Of a DNA stretch of 64,000 bases, positions 24,571 to 33,896 are shown piece by piece. Numbering within the stretch: the first letter of the stretch is position 1; every line of letters begins with the position of its first letter. The stretch comes from an uncultured Planctomycetota bacterium (GTDB taxonomy: Bacteria > Planctomycetota > Brocadiia > CAIUPP01). A program made the position numbers and the translations under genes. The notes under the pieces were generated by a model. That model was not told the origin of the DNA, made no database searches, and saw only the letters and a program-made list of their open reading frames with translations. Location of the stretch: positions 37,051 through 101,050 of the forward strand of contig CAIUPP010000075.1 in assembly GCA_903901045.1 (NCBI GenBank), given 5' to 3'.

Positions 24571-27549
24571 ATGAGACGCACCGCAACAATCCTGACGCTC
24601 CTGGCGGCGCTTCTGACTGCGGCGGCGGCGTACGCGGCCGAGAAAGGGCTTGTCGCTCGCTACACCTTCGACGAGGGGGGCGGCGATGTCGTCAGGGATA
24701 GCAGTGGCAACGGCAATGACGGAAGAGTTCACAACGCGGTTTTCGTGAAATCCCCGCGCGGCTTCGCGCTCCAATTCGATGACCAGAAACAGAGCTACGT
24801 GGATTGCGGCTCGAAGCCTGTTCTGAATATCGCCGGGGACATGACGATGGAGGCATGGATCAAGGTTGATCCAACGGACAAAGGGGACAAGTTCATCTAC
24901 GGCGATAACGCCTCGCTGGCGGTCGACCGCAATTTCCATTTCGCCTCGGTCAACGGACGGCTGAAGCTCGAGCATGGAAACCGGACCGCCTGCGAGCAAA
25001 TCGCCACCGACAAGGAAATCTTCGACGGCACGTGGCAGCACCTGGCTTGCGTGGTGGAGTATCCGGACTACCGCGTCTACGTCAACGGCAGGGAGGTGTG
25101 GCACACCACAATGATGATGCCGATCCTCCCCACGCCGATCACGAACTTCTGCATCGGGGGGTGGTTCTACGAGAAGGGCTTCCTGCGCGGCGAGATCGAC
25201 GAGCTGAGCGTCTACAACGTGGCGCTCTCCGAACGCGCCATCGCCGAGCACGCAGGGATCGGCGCGGCGGAGTTGCGCACGGAGATTCAATCGCTCCAGT
25301 CGAGCCTCCACTATCCGAAGCAGCGCGTGGACGCCCGCCTCCTCTGCCGGAATATCGTGGCCGGCGAGACCACCGCGGAACTTCTGCTGACGGGGAAGAG
25401 CGGCGCGAAGATTTCCCGCCTCACCGGCGCAGTCAAGGAAACGCGCCCCGGCTCGCAGCGCGGCGCGGCGGAGTTCCAATTGGACGCCGCCAAGCTGACG
25501 CCGGGTGAATACACATTGCGCGCCCTTCTCAGGGACAAGGCGGGGAAGGAAGCCGGCTCCGCCGCCGAAACGTCTTTCACCTGGCCTGAGAAACCGGAAT
25601 GGTTTGGCTCCAAGGCGGGGATCAGCGACAAGGTGCTGCCCCCCTACTCCGACCTTCGCGTGGAAAAGCAGGGCGGCCGCGTCGCCGTCCTGACCTGCGG
25701 GAGGAAGTACGAATTCGGCGACGCCCCCTTCGCTCTCGCGCTGGAGAGCAAGGGCCAGGCGCTGCTGGCGGCGCCGGTTCGGCTGACCGGAACGGTGAAC
25801 GGCCGCGCCCTCGCCCTGACCGGCAAGCCGGCGAAGGTGCAGGAATCTTCGGCAACGCAGGCCATACTTGCGCAGAAACTGACGGACAAGGGAATCTCCG
25901 TTTCGATCCGAACCGTGGTCGAGTTCGACGGCCTCATGCGGATGGACTGGCAGGTTGCGGCCGCGAAGGCGACGGCGATTGACAACCTGACGGTCGAGAT
26001 TCCGCTCGACGCGGCGCGCGCCCAATACATCTATCATTGGAATTCTTCCGGATGCGTCCGGGGCGCCGGAGCGCTGAAGGAGGCGGAGCGGAATTTCGCG
26101 TTCGAGCCGATTCTGTGGCTGGGGGATGACGAGCGCGGCCTCTCCTGGTTCGCCGAGAGCGATCAGTATTGGTATCCCGCTGATGATTCCAAAGCCATCC
26201 AGGTGGTCAAGGGGCTGAAGGAGGTGACGCTCCGGCTGAACCTCATCGGGAAGAAAGTTCAGCTTGAGCCGGGCGCGCCGTTGAAATACAGCTTCGGGCT
26301 CCAGGCGACGCCCGTCAAGCCCATCGGGCAGACCTGCTGGGATTATCGCTTCTACGACCTCAGCCAGGAGGACATCAAGTACCCCTCCGACGCGATGATG
26401 GTCGTCCCCGACAGCCTTCTGGACACGCTGGCCGCGGGGGGAGTCAAGACGATTCAAGTCAGCTCCCAGTGGGAGCCTTTGCAGAACTATCCCAAGACGC
26501 CGTACGGGGAGAAGGTGCGCAGTCTCGTCGCCCGTTCACATCAGCGCGGGATGAAAGTGATCCTCTACCTCGGCTTCAACATCTCCGACCTGATCCCGGA
26601 GTGGCCTTACATTGGCGATGATTGCGCCACGTCGCCGAAGGGTGGTTATACGCCGCTGACGAACCTGTACCAGCCCGTGCAGAATGCGTACAACGTCTGC
26701 CTCAAGAGCGTCTACCAGGACCTGATGGCCGACGGCGTCGCGCGGATGATGGAGGACTTCGACATTGACGGGGTCTATCTGGACACGACCTCCAGCCCCT
26801 GGGCCTGCAGCAACGCGCTCCACGGGTGCGGCTACGTCAGGCCGGACGGCTCCCGGGCGCCCACGTATCCGGTCTTTGCGGTGCGCGAGACGATCAAGAG
26901 GATTTACACCGCCGTCAAACAGCGCAAGCCGGATGGCCTGGTGGATCTGCACGTCTACGACTGCATGAACTCCCCCGCCCTGTCATACGTCACGAGTTAC
27001 TGGACCGGCGAGCAACTCTCTCCGGCGAAGTTCTATCCCGACGGCCTGCCGCTGGACCGGTTCCGCACCGAGTTCATGGGAGTCAATTGGGGCGTCCCGG
27101 CGGAACTCCTCTATTATCACCTTGGCCCCTACGAGAACGGCTTCTCCCTGGCGCTCCTTCATGACGTGGACGTTCGGCCGGAGGCAACGTGGAATCTCCC
27201 CTTTGCGAGCGGCGTCTGGAAAGCCATGCTGGACTTCGACCGGGCCAACGCCCTCTGGTACCCGTACTGGAAGAACTCCCGGTATGTCACGGTGCAGCCC
27301 GCCAACTGTTTCGCCAGCCTCTACCGCCACCCGCGCAACGGGTTGATGATCGCCCTGTCCAATCTCTCGCCGGAGAAGGCAAGTATCGTCCTGGAGCTGG
27401 ACCGCGCCGCACTCGGCCTGACGGGCCCGCTCAGCGCCCGGGACGCCGTGACCGGCAAGGAGATAGCCGTCCAGGAAAACACGGTGACGACTGAACTGCC
27501 CTCCGTGGGATGGCAGTTGATACGGGTGGAGGCCCAGCCGCCCCGGTAA
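24571..27549 (+). CDS. secreted LamG plus GH123-type (DUF6067-like) glycoside hydrolase
   Basis: The ATG at 24,571 (second of two adjacent) is 6 nt after CGGGAGG and starts a signal peptide (MRRTATILTLLAALLTAAAA); 992 residues. Residues about 25-235 are a LamG jelly-roll (LVARYTFDEGGGDVVRDSSG, EIDELSVYNVALSERAIAEH). A beta region follows, then LWLGDDERGLSWFAESDQYW and LKYSFGLQATPVKP, phrases typical of DUF6067/GH123 N-terminal-type proteins. The barrel has MKVILYLGFNISDLIPEWPY and DIDGVYLDTTSSPWACSNAL near residue 730. GH123 members include beta-N-acetylgalactosaminidases; specificity here is unknown. It is monocistronic and divergent from lacI 2 under the shared operator. Confidence 0.75.
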   Translation: MRRTATILTLLAALLTAAAAYAAEKGLVARYTFDEGGGDVVRDSSGNGNDGRVHNAVFVKSPRGFALQFDDQKQSYVDCGSKPVLNIAGDMTMEAWIKVDPTDKGDKFIYGDNASLAVDRNFHFASVNGRLKLEHGNRTACEQIATDKEIFDGTWQHLACVVEYPDYRVYVNGREVWHTTMMMPILPTPITNFCIGGWFYEKGFLRGEIDELSVYNVALSERAIAEHAGIGAAELRTEIQSLQSSLHYPKQRVDARLLCRNIVAGETTAELLLTGKSGAKISRLTGAVKETRPGSQRGAAEFQLDAAKLTPGEYTLRALLRDKAGKEAGSAAETSFTWPEKPEWFGSKAGISDKVLPPYSDLRVEKQGGRVAVLTCGRKYEFGDAPFALALESKGQALLAAPVRLTGTVNGRALALTGKPAKVQESSATQAILAQKLTDKGISVSIRTVVEFDGLMRMDWQVAAAKATAIDNLTVEIPLDAARAQYIYHWNSSGCVRGAGALKEAERNFAFEPILWLGDDERGLSWFAESDQYWYPADDSKAIQVVKGLKEVTLRLNLIGKKVQLEPGAPLKYSFGLQATPVKPIGQTCWDYRFYDLSQEDIKYPSDAMMVVPDSLLDTLAAGGVKTIQVSSQWEPLQNYPKTPYGEKVRSLVARSHQRGMKVILYLGFNISDLIPEWPYIGDDCATSPKGGYTPLTNLYQPVQNAYNVCLKSVYQDLMADGVARMMEDFDIDGVYLDTTSSPWACSNALHGCGYVRPDGSRAPTYPVFAVRETIKRIYTAVKQRKPDGLVDLHVYDCMNSPALSYVTSYWTGEQLSPAKFYPDGLPLDRFRTEFMGVNWGVPAELLYYHLGPYENGFSLALLHDVDVRPEATWNLPFASGVWKAMLDFDRANALWYPYWKNSRYVTVQPANCFASLYRHPRNGLMIALSNLSPEKASIVLELDRAALGLTGPLSARDAVTGKEIAVQENTVTTELPSVGWQLIRVEAQPPR

Positions 27550-27591
27550 CCGGACCGCGCGCGTCGTGCCCTTCAGTCCAGCCGGCGGCGT

Positions 27592-29976
27592 TTACGGCCG
27601 CCGCTGCAAGGCCAGCGCGGCGGGGTTGTCCACCTCCACCGAATAGCCCGCCGGAGTCTCCACGCGATACACCAGCGTCCCCTTCTCCTTCCGCCAGGAG
27701 AGAAGCACCGGGCCGTCGCCCGTGGGAATTCTGCCCCGGCACCACTCCAACGGCAGATCGGAGAATCGCAGCACGAGCCGCTTGCGCACGGTGTCCAACT
27801 CCCGCACCCCCAGCACGTCCCTGTAAAGCATATGGCAGACGTGCGAGGCGAAGCCGTGATTGCAGCTTGCCGTCGTCCGCAGGTTCTCCCAGAGAGTCCC
27901 GGTCGCTTCCGCCATGTAGAGCCAGTAGTCGATGGACTCGTCCAGTATCTGCCGACAGCGGCCATAGCGCGACAGCAGTTCCAGCCGCAGCATGACGCCG
28001 ATGAACGCGTTGGCGGGATGAACGCCGGGGTGCGTCTTCTGCAAGTCGCGGCGCGGACCGAATTGCTCACAGAGCGTGCGCCATAGTCCAGGCTGCTCCG
28101 CCGGAGTGACCATGTTGAAGAAGAAGGCGTAGTACTGGCAGACCTCCGTGCGGTTCCTGGTGACCCGGAGCTTTCCATCCTGCCTGACGGCATTGTCCAC
28201 GAAGAAGCGCCCGTCGAATGACTGCTCCAGAACGACCCGGCGGACTTTTTGCGCCTGGCGCGTCAGTTTCCGGTCTCCGTACATTCTCCCCGCCGCCGCC
28301 AGCGCCGCCGCATAGAGCATGTTGCTGGGGTAATTCACATCCTGCACGAAGGAGTTGGCCTTGGACCACTCGATGAATACCCAGCGTTCGAGTTTCTCCA
28401 GGAGGCCGTCGGAATTCAGGAACTTGCGGAAGTACTCGAAGAGACGCCGGATTCTCGGCTGCTGGGCATCCACCATCGCGCGGTCGCCGCTGCGCGCCAG
28501 GTACTCCTCCAACTCGATGACGAACCAGAGCGACCAATTCGGGATGAAATTCCCGTGGATATGGTCCGCCGGGTAGCACATCGGCAGCATCCCATCGGGC
28601 AGGTTCGGAAAAGAGCTCGGCAGCAGGTAGTTCTCCAGGAAATTCCGCTCCACGCCGGTGTGCCCCATCAAGTCGGCTGCGGCGCGGGCGGTGAAGAAGC
28701 TATCGCACAGCCAGCCGGCGCGCTCGCGCCCGGGGCAGTCCGTGAAGAGGTCCACTGCGTTCTGCCGGAAAGTCTCGCGTCCCGCCTCGAAAATGCGGTT
28801 GAGGCGTTCATCGGCGGCGGCGAACTGCGCCTGCCAGACGTCGGGGTTGACATACTCGCGCATGGAGAGGTCGCGCAGCTCGCACTCCCCGTCGAGCGCG
28901 ATGAGCTTCAGGTACCGCAGCGTGTATGGCTCGAAGGACTCCAGCCGGAACTCCCCCGCCGGCAGCTCGTACGCCACGATGTTGGCGCACTCGTAGCGCA
29001 TGAAGTCCACATCCCCGCCGGTGAGTATCTCATCGAACGTGAAGAAGAGGCGCGCCGGCTTCCGGCAGCGGACGGTGGCGCCAAGGAAACCCGTCCTGTT
29101 TACGCCGAGGTCCAGGATATGCCAGGAATTGCGGGGCAGCCGCAGCGCGTCGGCATTGAAAGCGCGGTCAAGTTTCTCCGTGGAGGAGGCGACCACGGTC
29201 TGGAGTTCGAGGAATGGGATGCGCTCCAGATCAGCCTCGGGAATCCCGCGCATCGTCGGACCGACCTGCGTCAGGTAGCCCTGTTTGATCAACGGCTCGG
29301 GCTGCACGCCGGTGCGGAGCTTCCCGCGCGCCACATGCCACGCCGGAGAGAGGCGCTCGAAGGTCGGATAGGCCACGCCGCGCGGCAACAGCCGTTTCGG
29401 CGGCGCTTCAGCGCACCGGATATGACGCAACTTGGCGGAGGCATCGGCCCGCCAGCGGCCCGAATCCCGCCGCAGCCGATAGACCTCGGAGAACGGACGC
29501 TGAAAACTGTACCGCTGAACCTTCTGCACGCGTTCGTCCAGGATTTGGCAATCGAAGGAACCGCCGCGGGCGCGCGTGGCAACCAGCGCGCGCCCGTCCG
29601 CCACCACCTCCGCCTGCAGGAAAGCGGGTTGGTCCAGCAGATAGACGCTGTCCACGTTGTAGCCCGCCACCTCCAGCGCAACGACGTTCTTGCCGGACTT
29701 CAGCCGCCCGGTCAGGTCCCACTCATCCACCCGATACCAGCCTTCGGGGCCGCGCGCCGGGCCATAGCCGAGGAAGAGGCCGTTCAGGAAGGCGCGGTAG
29801 ATGCTGGAGGCCGTCAGCCGCAGAACTGTCCGCTCCCCCTTGCCCGCGGCGAACTGAGCGCGGAAGCCGACAAAGAGGTTCATCTCCTTCTCGCGCCCCG
29901 CCGGCCAGACCGGCCTGGCTGATATGAACTCCATGCCGGCTGCGGCCGCATTCCTGAGTTTCGAGAGCCTCGCCAT
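27592..29976 (-). CDS. GH78-type alpha-L-rhamnosidase
   Basis: 794 residues, no signal peptide, so probably cytoplasmic. N-terminal jelly-roll domains carry SSIYRAFLNGLFLGYGPARG and GKNVVALEVAGYNVDSVY. The (alpha/alpha)6 catalytic domain has DCPGRERAGWLCDSFFTARA near residue 413, matching the GH78 DCPxRxERxGWxxD signature, and ATGTLWENLRTTASCNHGFA near 693, matching the T-x-W-E...S-x-x-H motif late in the barrel. It hydrolyses terminal alpha-L-rhamnose from glycosides or oligosaccharides. It is the last gene of operon III. Upstream of the ATG only a weak Shine-Dalgarno (AAAGATGATT) is seen. No rhamnose isomerase, kinase or aldolase is in the window. Confidence 0.85.
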   Translation of the reverse strand: MARLSKLRNAAAAGMEFISARPVWPAGREKEMNLFVGFRAQFAAGKGERTVLRLTASSIYRAFLNGLFLGYGPARGPEGWYRVDEWDLTGRLKSGKNVVALEVAGYNVDSVYLLDQPAFLQAEVVADGRALVATRARGGSFDCQILDERVQKVQRYSFQRPFSEVYRLRRDSGRWRADASAKLRHIRCAEAPPKRLLPRGVAYPTFERLSPAWHVARGKLRTGVQPEPLIKQGYLTQVGPTMRGIPEADLERIPFLELQTVVASSTEKLDRAFNADALRLPRNSWHILDLGVNRTGFLGATVRCRKPARLFFTFDEILTGGDVDFMRYECANIVAYELPAGEFRLESFEPYTLRYLKLIALDGECELRDLSMREYVNPDVWQAQFAAADERLNRIFEAGRETFRQNAVDLFTDCPGRERAGWLCDSFFTARAAADLMGHTGVERNFLENYLLPSSFPNLPDGMLPMCYPADHIHGNFIPNWSLWFVIELEEYLARSGDRAMVDAQQPRIRRLFEYFRKFLNSDGLLEKLERWVFIEWSKANSFVQDVNYPSNMLYAAALAAAGRMYGDRKLTRQAQKVRRVVLEQSFDGRFFVDNAVRQDGKLRVTRNRTEVCQYYAFFFNMVTPAEQPGLWRTLCEQFGPRRDLQKTHPGVHPANAFIGVMLRLELLSRYGRCRQILDESIDYWLYMAEATGTLWENLRTTASCNHGFASHVCHMLYRDVLGVRELDTVRKRLVLRFSDLPLEWCRGRIPTGDGPVLLSWRKEKGTLVYRVETPAGYSVEVDNPAALALQRRP

Positions 29977-30011
29977 GGAATCATCTTTCGACGAAAAACA
30001 GACGCTTCTTT

Positions 30012-31622
30012 TCAGGCCTTCCCGCGCGCCCTTTGAAACCGCGCGTCGTACGTTTCCTTTTCCCGGACGCGCGTGAACTGGGGAGGCAGGCTCAGCCCTC
30101 GCCAGGATTCCTCTGCGGCATGATACAACCTCAGATGCTCTCTCGCTTCCTCGTCGGTCAGGTCGGCAGGATTCCTGGTTTGCAGGCCAATCATGCTCTT
30201 CAGGAACGGCAGCCCGGGCTCGTGGCTGATCCAGCCGGCGATGATGCGGTAGTGCTCGAGCATGCGGAGAATCTTCGCGAGCCTGTCTTTGCCGGAAACG
30301 GAGGCGTAGCGCAAGGCCGATCGCGCTCGCTCGATCTGGCGGTCCATCAGCGCGGGAATCTCCCTCGTGCGGCCGGCGTCAATGCCGGGGAACCAGCCAT
30401 ATCCTCCCAGAATCGCGCGATGGCAGAAGGGGAGGACCGTGCAGAGGAAGCAGGCGCGGAGCATCTGGGAAAGCTCGCGTTCCTGGAAGAGCAGCAGGTC
30501 GCGCACCTCCGGCACCGCGTCGGAACCGTAGAGGGAAGGCAGCACCTCGTTCAGAAAGCCGGCGGGTTCCGCCCCGGGATCATCGGCGAAGCGCGCCGCG
30601 GCCATCAGCGTAATCTCGTTGTCCGGCATGGTCGGCAGATAGCCGGTCGCCAGGGAAATCCCATGGCAGCGCGTCTCGCGCGTGCGCGCCGCCAGGCGGT
30701 ACACCCCCTCCACGCGCGGGTTGAAGCAGGGGAAGGCCCATTGCATGAAGTACGAGGACTGCCGCTCCCCGATATCCAGGCTGGGGTTGAACCAGACTTC
30801 GACCCAGTTGTTGTCCGTGCCGGGGCATTCCGCCCCCGGGGGGGGCGCGAACTCCTGCCAGAGCCCCTTGCACCAGCTCGTGGTGATCCATTTCGGCATC
30901 TTCCTGAGGAGTTCCAAGCGGTCCGCTTCCAGGACGCTCTCGCAGTTGCCCGGCACGCCGGAGGGTTTCGACCAGAAGCAGTTGTAGGTGGCGTACGTGG
31001 GCCACGTCCCGGGGTCGATGGCGCAGATATGCTCGCACAGGGGGGGGACGATGCGGAGCATGTCCAGCATGCTGCCGGAGTAATCGCGGCCCCGGTTGAC
31101 CTCCCCTTTCGTGGCCTCGCGGCACTGGGGGCACCAGCACATATTCGTCGGCGAGTCCCCGGTCTCAAAATGCACGCCGCCAATCTCGGGGATGGTCCGG
31201 TAGAGCCAGGAAAGCCCTTCGCGATACCACTGCGCGTTCTCTTCGCGGCTCGGGCACAACGTTTCGCAGCCGGGCATCCCTATCCCTTTCGCCTGCGGCG
31301 CCGCAACGAGCCGCCGGGCATAGTTGTACGGGCTGTCCCCTTCGTAGTAGACCCCGCCGTAACTGTACAGCCCGATCCCGGGAAGGACCCGCACCCCCAC
31401 GGCCTTGCCGTGCGCCGCAATCGCCCGCGCCGCCGCGACGCCGCCATGGCCGTCCCGCAGGAAGCCCCAGATGATCAGCGCGTCATAGCCATGCTGCGCC
31501 AGGAAGTCCAGCATCAGCGTGTAGCTTCGGACGTACTCCTCCGCACTCGTCACATCGCACACGTGCATGTCCCACGTCCACACGACCTTCTGCAACCGAA
31601 CGCACGAAGCAGCCGTCTTCAT
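30012..31622 (-). CDS. unrecognised TIM-barrel-like protein, possible glycoside hydrolase
   Basis: 536 residues, no signal peptide. The N-terminal half alternates strands and helices like a TIM barrel: KVVWTWDMHVCDVTSAEEYV, HGYDALIIWGFLRDGHGG, GVRVLPGIGLYSYGGVYY, then IGGVHFETGDSPTNMCWCPQ near residue 155 with a CxxC that may bind metal. The C-terminal 150 residues are helical and charged. The pattern is reminiscent of GH20/GH67-like or DUF4838-type barrels, but I cannot assign a family. The gene sits between a URO-D-like gene and the GH78 rhamnosidase in operon III with short gaps, so it is probably a cytoplasmic step of the same pathway. Confidence 0.5.
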   Translation of the reverse strand: MKTAASCVRLQKVVWTWDMHVCDVTSAEEYVRSYTLMLDFLAQHGYDALIIWGFLRDGHGGVAAARAIAAHGKAVGVRVLPGIGLYSYGGVYYEGDSPYNYARRLVAAPQAKGIGMPGCETLCPSREENAQWYREGLSWLYRTIPEIGGVHFETGDSPTNMCWCPQCREATKGEVNRGRDYSGSMLDMLRIVPPLCEHICAIDPGTWPTYATYNCFWSKPSGVPGNCESVLEADRLELLRKMPKWITTSWCKGLWQEFAPPPGAECPGTDNNWVEVWFNPSLDIGERQSSYFMQWAFPCFNPRVEGVYRLAARTRETRCHGISLATGYLPTMPDNEITLMAAARFADDPGAEPAGFLNEVLPSLYGSDAVPEVRDLLLFQERELSQMLRACFLCTVLPFCHRAILGGYGWFPGIDAGRTREIPALMDRQIERARSALRYASVSGKDRLAKILRMLEHYRIIAGWISHEPGLPFLKSMIGLQTRNPADLTDEEAREHLRLYHAAEESWRGLSLPPQFTRVREKETYDARFQRARGKA

Positions 31623-31650
31623 AGGCTCTCCTCAATGACCCTTCCGCATC

Positions 31651-32745
31651 TCAGGCGGACAAGCGTAGTGCGGGCAGTCCGAACATCTCCCGGTACGCTC
31701 CAACCATGGCGGCGTAATTCCGCATCGGCACGCTGGCGGTAATGGCGTTGCTGGCGCAGAGGATGTGCCCGCCATGGCCCAGGCCCGCTTCCAGGCAGTC
31801 GAGCGTATGCCGGCGAACCTCGGCAACGGTCCCGAAGCTGAGGATGTTGCCGCAGTCGAGGTTGCCATACAGCGTAATCCGGTCTCCATAGGACTTCTTG
31901 AGCTGCCGCAACTCCATCCCCGCGTGCAAGTCTATTTCCAAATAGCCATCCACCTCGCAGCCGAAGAGGAACTCCTCGATCACGGGCCAGAGGTTGCCGT
32001 CGCTGGCGGTAATCGCCCAGGCCCCGGCGGCATGAATGCGCCGCGCAAGTGTCCGCACTTCCGGGACGATGAATTCCCTGTACGCCTGGGGAGAAATCAA
32101 CAGCCGGTTCCCAGCGAAGTCTCCCCCGATGCCGATCTGCTCGATGCCCAGCGCGAGATATCGCTCGATCGCCGCCAGCGCCCGGCGCGTGGCCAGGGCG
32201 AAATGCCTGCGCGCCACCTCCGGCTCCAGCAGCATCGTCTGCATCAGGTCGACGTCCGTCCAGACCCCGTGCATGTACGCGGGGGACAGGATGGGCAGGT
32301 CCACCCCCCGCTCCGCCATCGCCTCGCGAACGTGGATGAAGAGGAGGTCGGTCTCCGAGGCCGGCGGTTCGGCCAGCGCAGCCTCGACCGCGTCGTTGCG
32401 CAATCGCAGACGTTCCACCGGGTCGCTGCACTTCGCGAGAGACTGCGTCAGCCCCTTCCGGGGCGGGGAAAGCAGGGGGAGCGGCGTCACGTACATCATG
32501 TCATGCTGAAGAAGGCAGGCGATGTCCACCATGTCCCGGGCGACTTGCCGCGAGGCCCCCTCCCAGCCGGCCTCTTCGACGAGCCCGCGCCAAAAGGTCC
32601 GCTCGTCATCGCCGTAGAGATAGCCCCGATACGGCCGGCCCAGCAGTTGGTCGGGTATGGGCGACAGGAGGACGTAGTCGAAAATCGGCGTGCGGTCCGG
32701 CTCCCGATGAGCGAGGGCCGCTTGAATTCTCTCACGCGATGTCAC
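31651..32745 (-). CDS. uroporphyrinogen-decarboxylase-superfamily protein (URO-D-like 4)
   Basis: The GTG at 32,745 after AAAGGACCGTC starts TSRERIQAALAHREPDRTPI, the usual opening of this group; a longer frame upstream is not credible. 364 residues. The site region reads WAITASDGNLWPVIEEFLFG near residue 253, so the x-x-DG motif is kept but neither His nor Cys of the MtaA zinc site is present. The C-terminal GDRITLYGNLDCGNILSFGT and GHGGHILCASNAIT match the ending of URO-D-like 1. HemE arginine motifs are absent. It lies in operon III between a carbohydrate-binding protein gene and the TIM-barrel gene, the second place in this locus where URO-D-like genes are embedded among glycosidase genes. 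Confidence 0.75.
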   Translation of the reverse strand: MTSRERIQAALAHREPDRTPIFDYVLLSPIPDQLLGRPYRGYLYGDDERTFWRGLVEEAGWEGASRQVARDMVDIACLLQHDMMYVTPLPLLSPPRKGLTQSLAKCSDPVERLRLRNDAVEAALAEPPASETDLLFIHVREAMAERGVDLPILSPAYMHGVWTDVDLMQTMLLEPEVARRHFALATRRALAAIERYLALGIEQIGIGGDFAGNRLLISPQAYREFIVPEVRTLARRIHAAGAWAITASDGNLWPVIEEFLFGCEVDGYLEIDLHAGMELRQLKKSYGDRITLYGNLDCGNILSFGTVAEVRRHTLDCLEAGLGHGGHILCASNAITASVPMRNYAAMVGAYREMFGLPALRLSA

Positions 32746-32822
32746 GACGGTCCTTTCCCGGCAATGGGCCTGTTGCGCGTTCCATCGATCGCAACTCAGC
32801 CGTTGCTCTTTTCCAGCGAGTC

Positions 32823-33896
32823 CTACCGCGTCAAGAGTTGGAGATAGACATCGTCGAACCACACCTGGCCCGTTTCCGCATAGAGCAACTCGGCGGAGAG
32901 GGCAATATAGTCGATCTCGCCGGGGTTGATGAGAAGTTCCTTTTCCTGGTTCAGCCACCCGGCCTCGTTGGCGGGGAACAGCACGGCAAGCCCGGGCAGC
33001 ACGCTGCCATCCTTGTAATGCACATCCGCCGTGAGCGAGACTCGCCCGCCCGTGCGCGAGGAACGGCACCAGCCCCCGACGAGAAGCGCCACGGCGGGGC
33101 CTTCCGGCTTCACCACGCAGCGCGCGCCATACAGGCGCAGCGGCTCGCCGGCCTTGAGGGTCATGCTGCTCTTGCCGGAATGCATCACGGCGTCATCCCT
33201 GATGAAACCTCCCTCGCCGTAGGGCCGCCACTTGGAGACATCCTCACACCCGGCGTCAGGAATCAGGTTCGCCCCCTTCTTCAGCGGGGCCTCACCGTAT
33301 CCCAGGCACACGTCGTCGATCCAGACCGTCCCGGCGTAGTTCTCCGCGATCAGGTAGAGCAGAACCCGATCAATCACTTTGCCGCCGAGCGGAACCCGCG
33401 CGCCGATGAAGCGCCAGTCGGCCGACGCCCCTTTCAGAACGGCGGTATTCTCAACCAGCGCCCCCCCCTTGAGGTAGATCTGGGCGTAGACGCGCACCCA
33501 GTTGCCCTCGCCGAGCGGCGGATTCGTCTTGATCCAGGCGCCGAACTCGACGACGTCGATCGGGCCTTCGCTGGCCGGACCGCCGGAGTAAACCCCATAT
33601 CCCTTCGTCTTGTCCGTCGCATTGAGGCGCAGGCTCTGCTTGCCGCCGTGAACCGTCTCCTTGTCCACCACGTAATGGTCCGCGCTGTAGTAACTCCAGG
33701 CGTCCTTGGCGATGTCGCCGGTCAGCCGCTCCATTCCAGGATCGGGGAGGAGGTTCTTGAGCTTGCTCTCGGTAATCGCTTCGCCTTGAACCGCATCGGC
33801 CGACACCATCCCGGCCCAGAAGCAGAGAGTCAGGCAGGCCAGCCAGGAAGCGCGCGCCGCAGAATGCTTCCAGCTTTTTGAAGAGCGCTTATTCAT
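32823..33896 (-). CDS. secreted protein with two CBM4/9-like domains (paralogue of 10,347)
   Basis: The ATG at 33,896 overlaps the upstream stop by 8 bp and uses GAGGAGAATCCCT inside the upstream gene as Shine-Dalgarno; 357 residues. A long basic N-terminal leader (MNKRSSKSWKHSAARASWLA) precedes the hydrophobic core and an SADA-type cleavage site. Two galactose-binding-like repeats follow: LLPDPGMERL...VHGGKQSLRLNATDKTK...VWIDDVCLGYG, and LIPDAGCEDVSKWRPYGEGG...HSGKSSMTL...VWFDDVYL. They match the 10,347 protein throughout (RLYGARCVVKP, VGGWCRS, TADVHYKDGSVLP). Extracellular glycan binding is the likely role. Confidence 0.75.
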   Translation of the reverse strand: MNKRSSKSWKHSAARASWLACLTLCFWAGMVSADAVQGEAITESKLKNLLPDPGMERLTGDIAKDAWSYYSADHYVVDKETVHGGKQSLRLNATDKTKGYGVYSGGPASEGPIDVVEFGAWIKTNPPLGEGNWVRVYAQIYLKGGALVENTAVLKGASADWRFIGARVPLGGKVIDRVLLYLIAENYAGTVWIDDVCLGYGEAPLKKGANLIPDAGCEDVSKWRPYGEGGFIRDDAVMHSGKSSMTLKAGEPLRLYGARCVVKPEGPAVALLVGGWCRSSRTGGRVSLTADVHYKDGSVLPGLAVLFPANEAGWLNQEKELLINPGEIDYIALSAELLYAETGQVWFDDVYLQLLTR

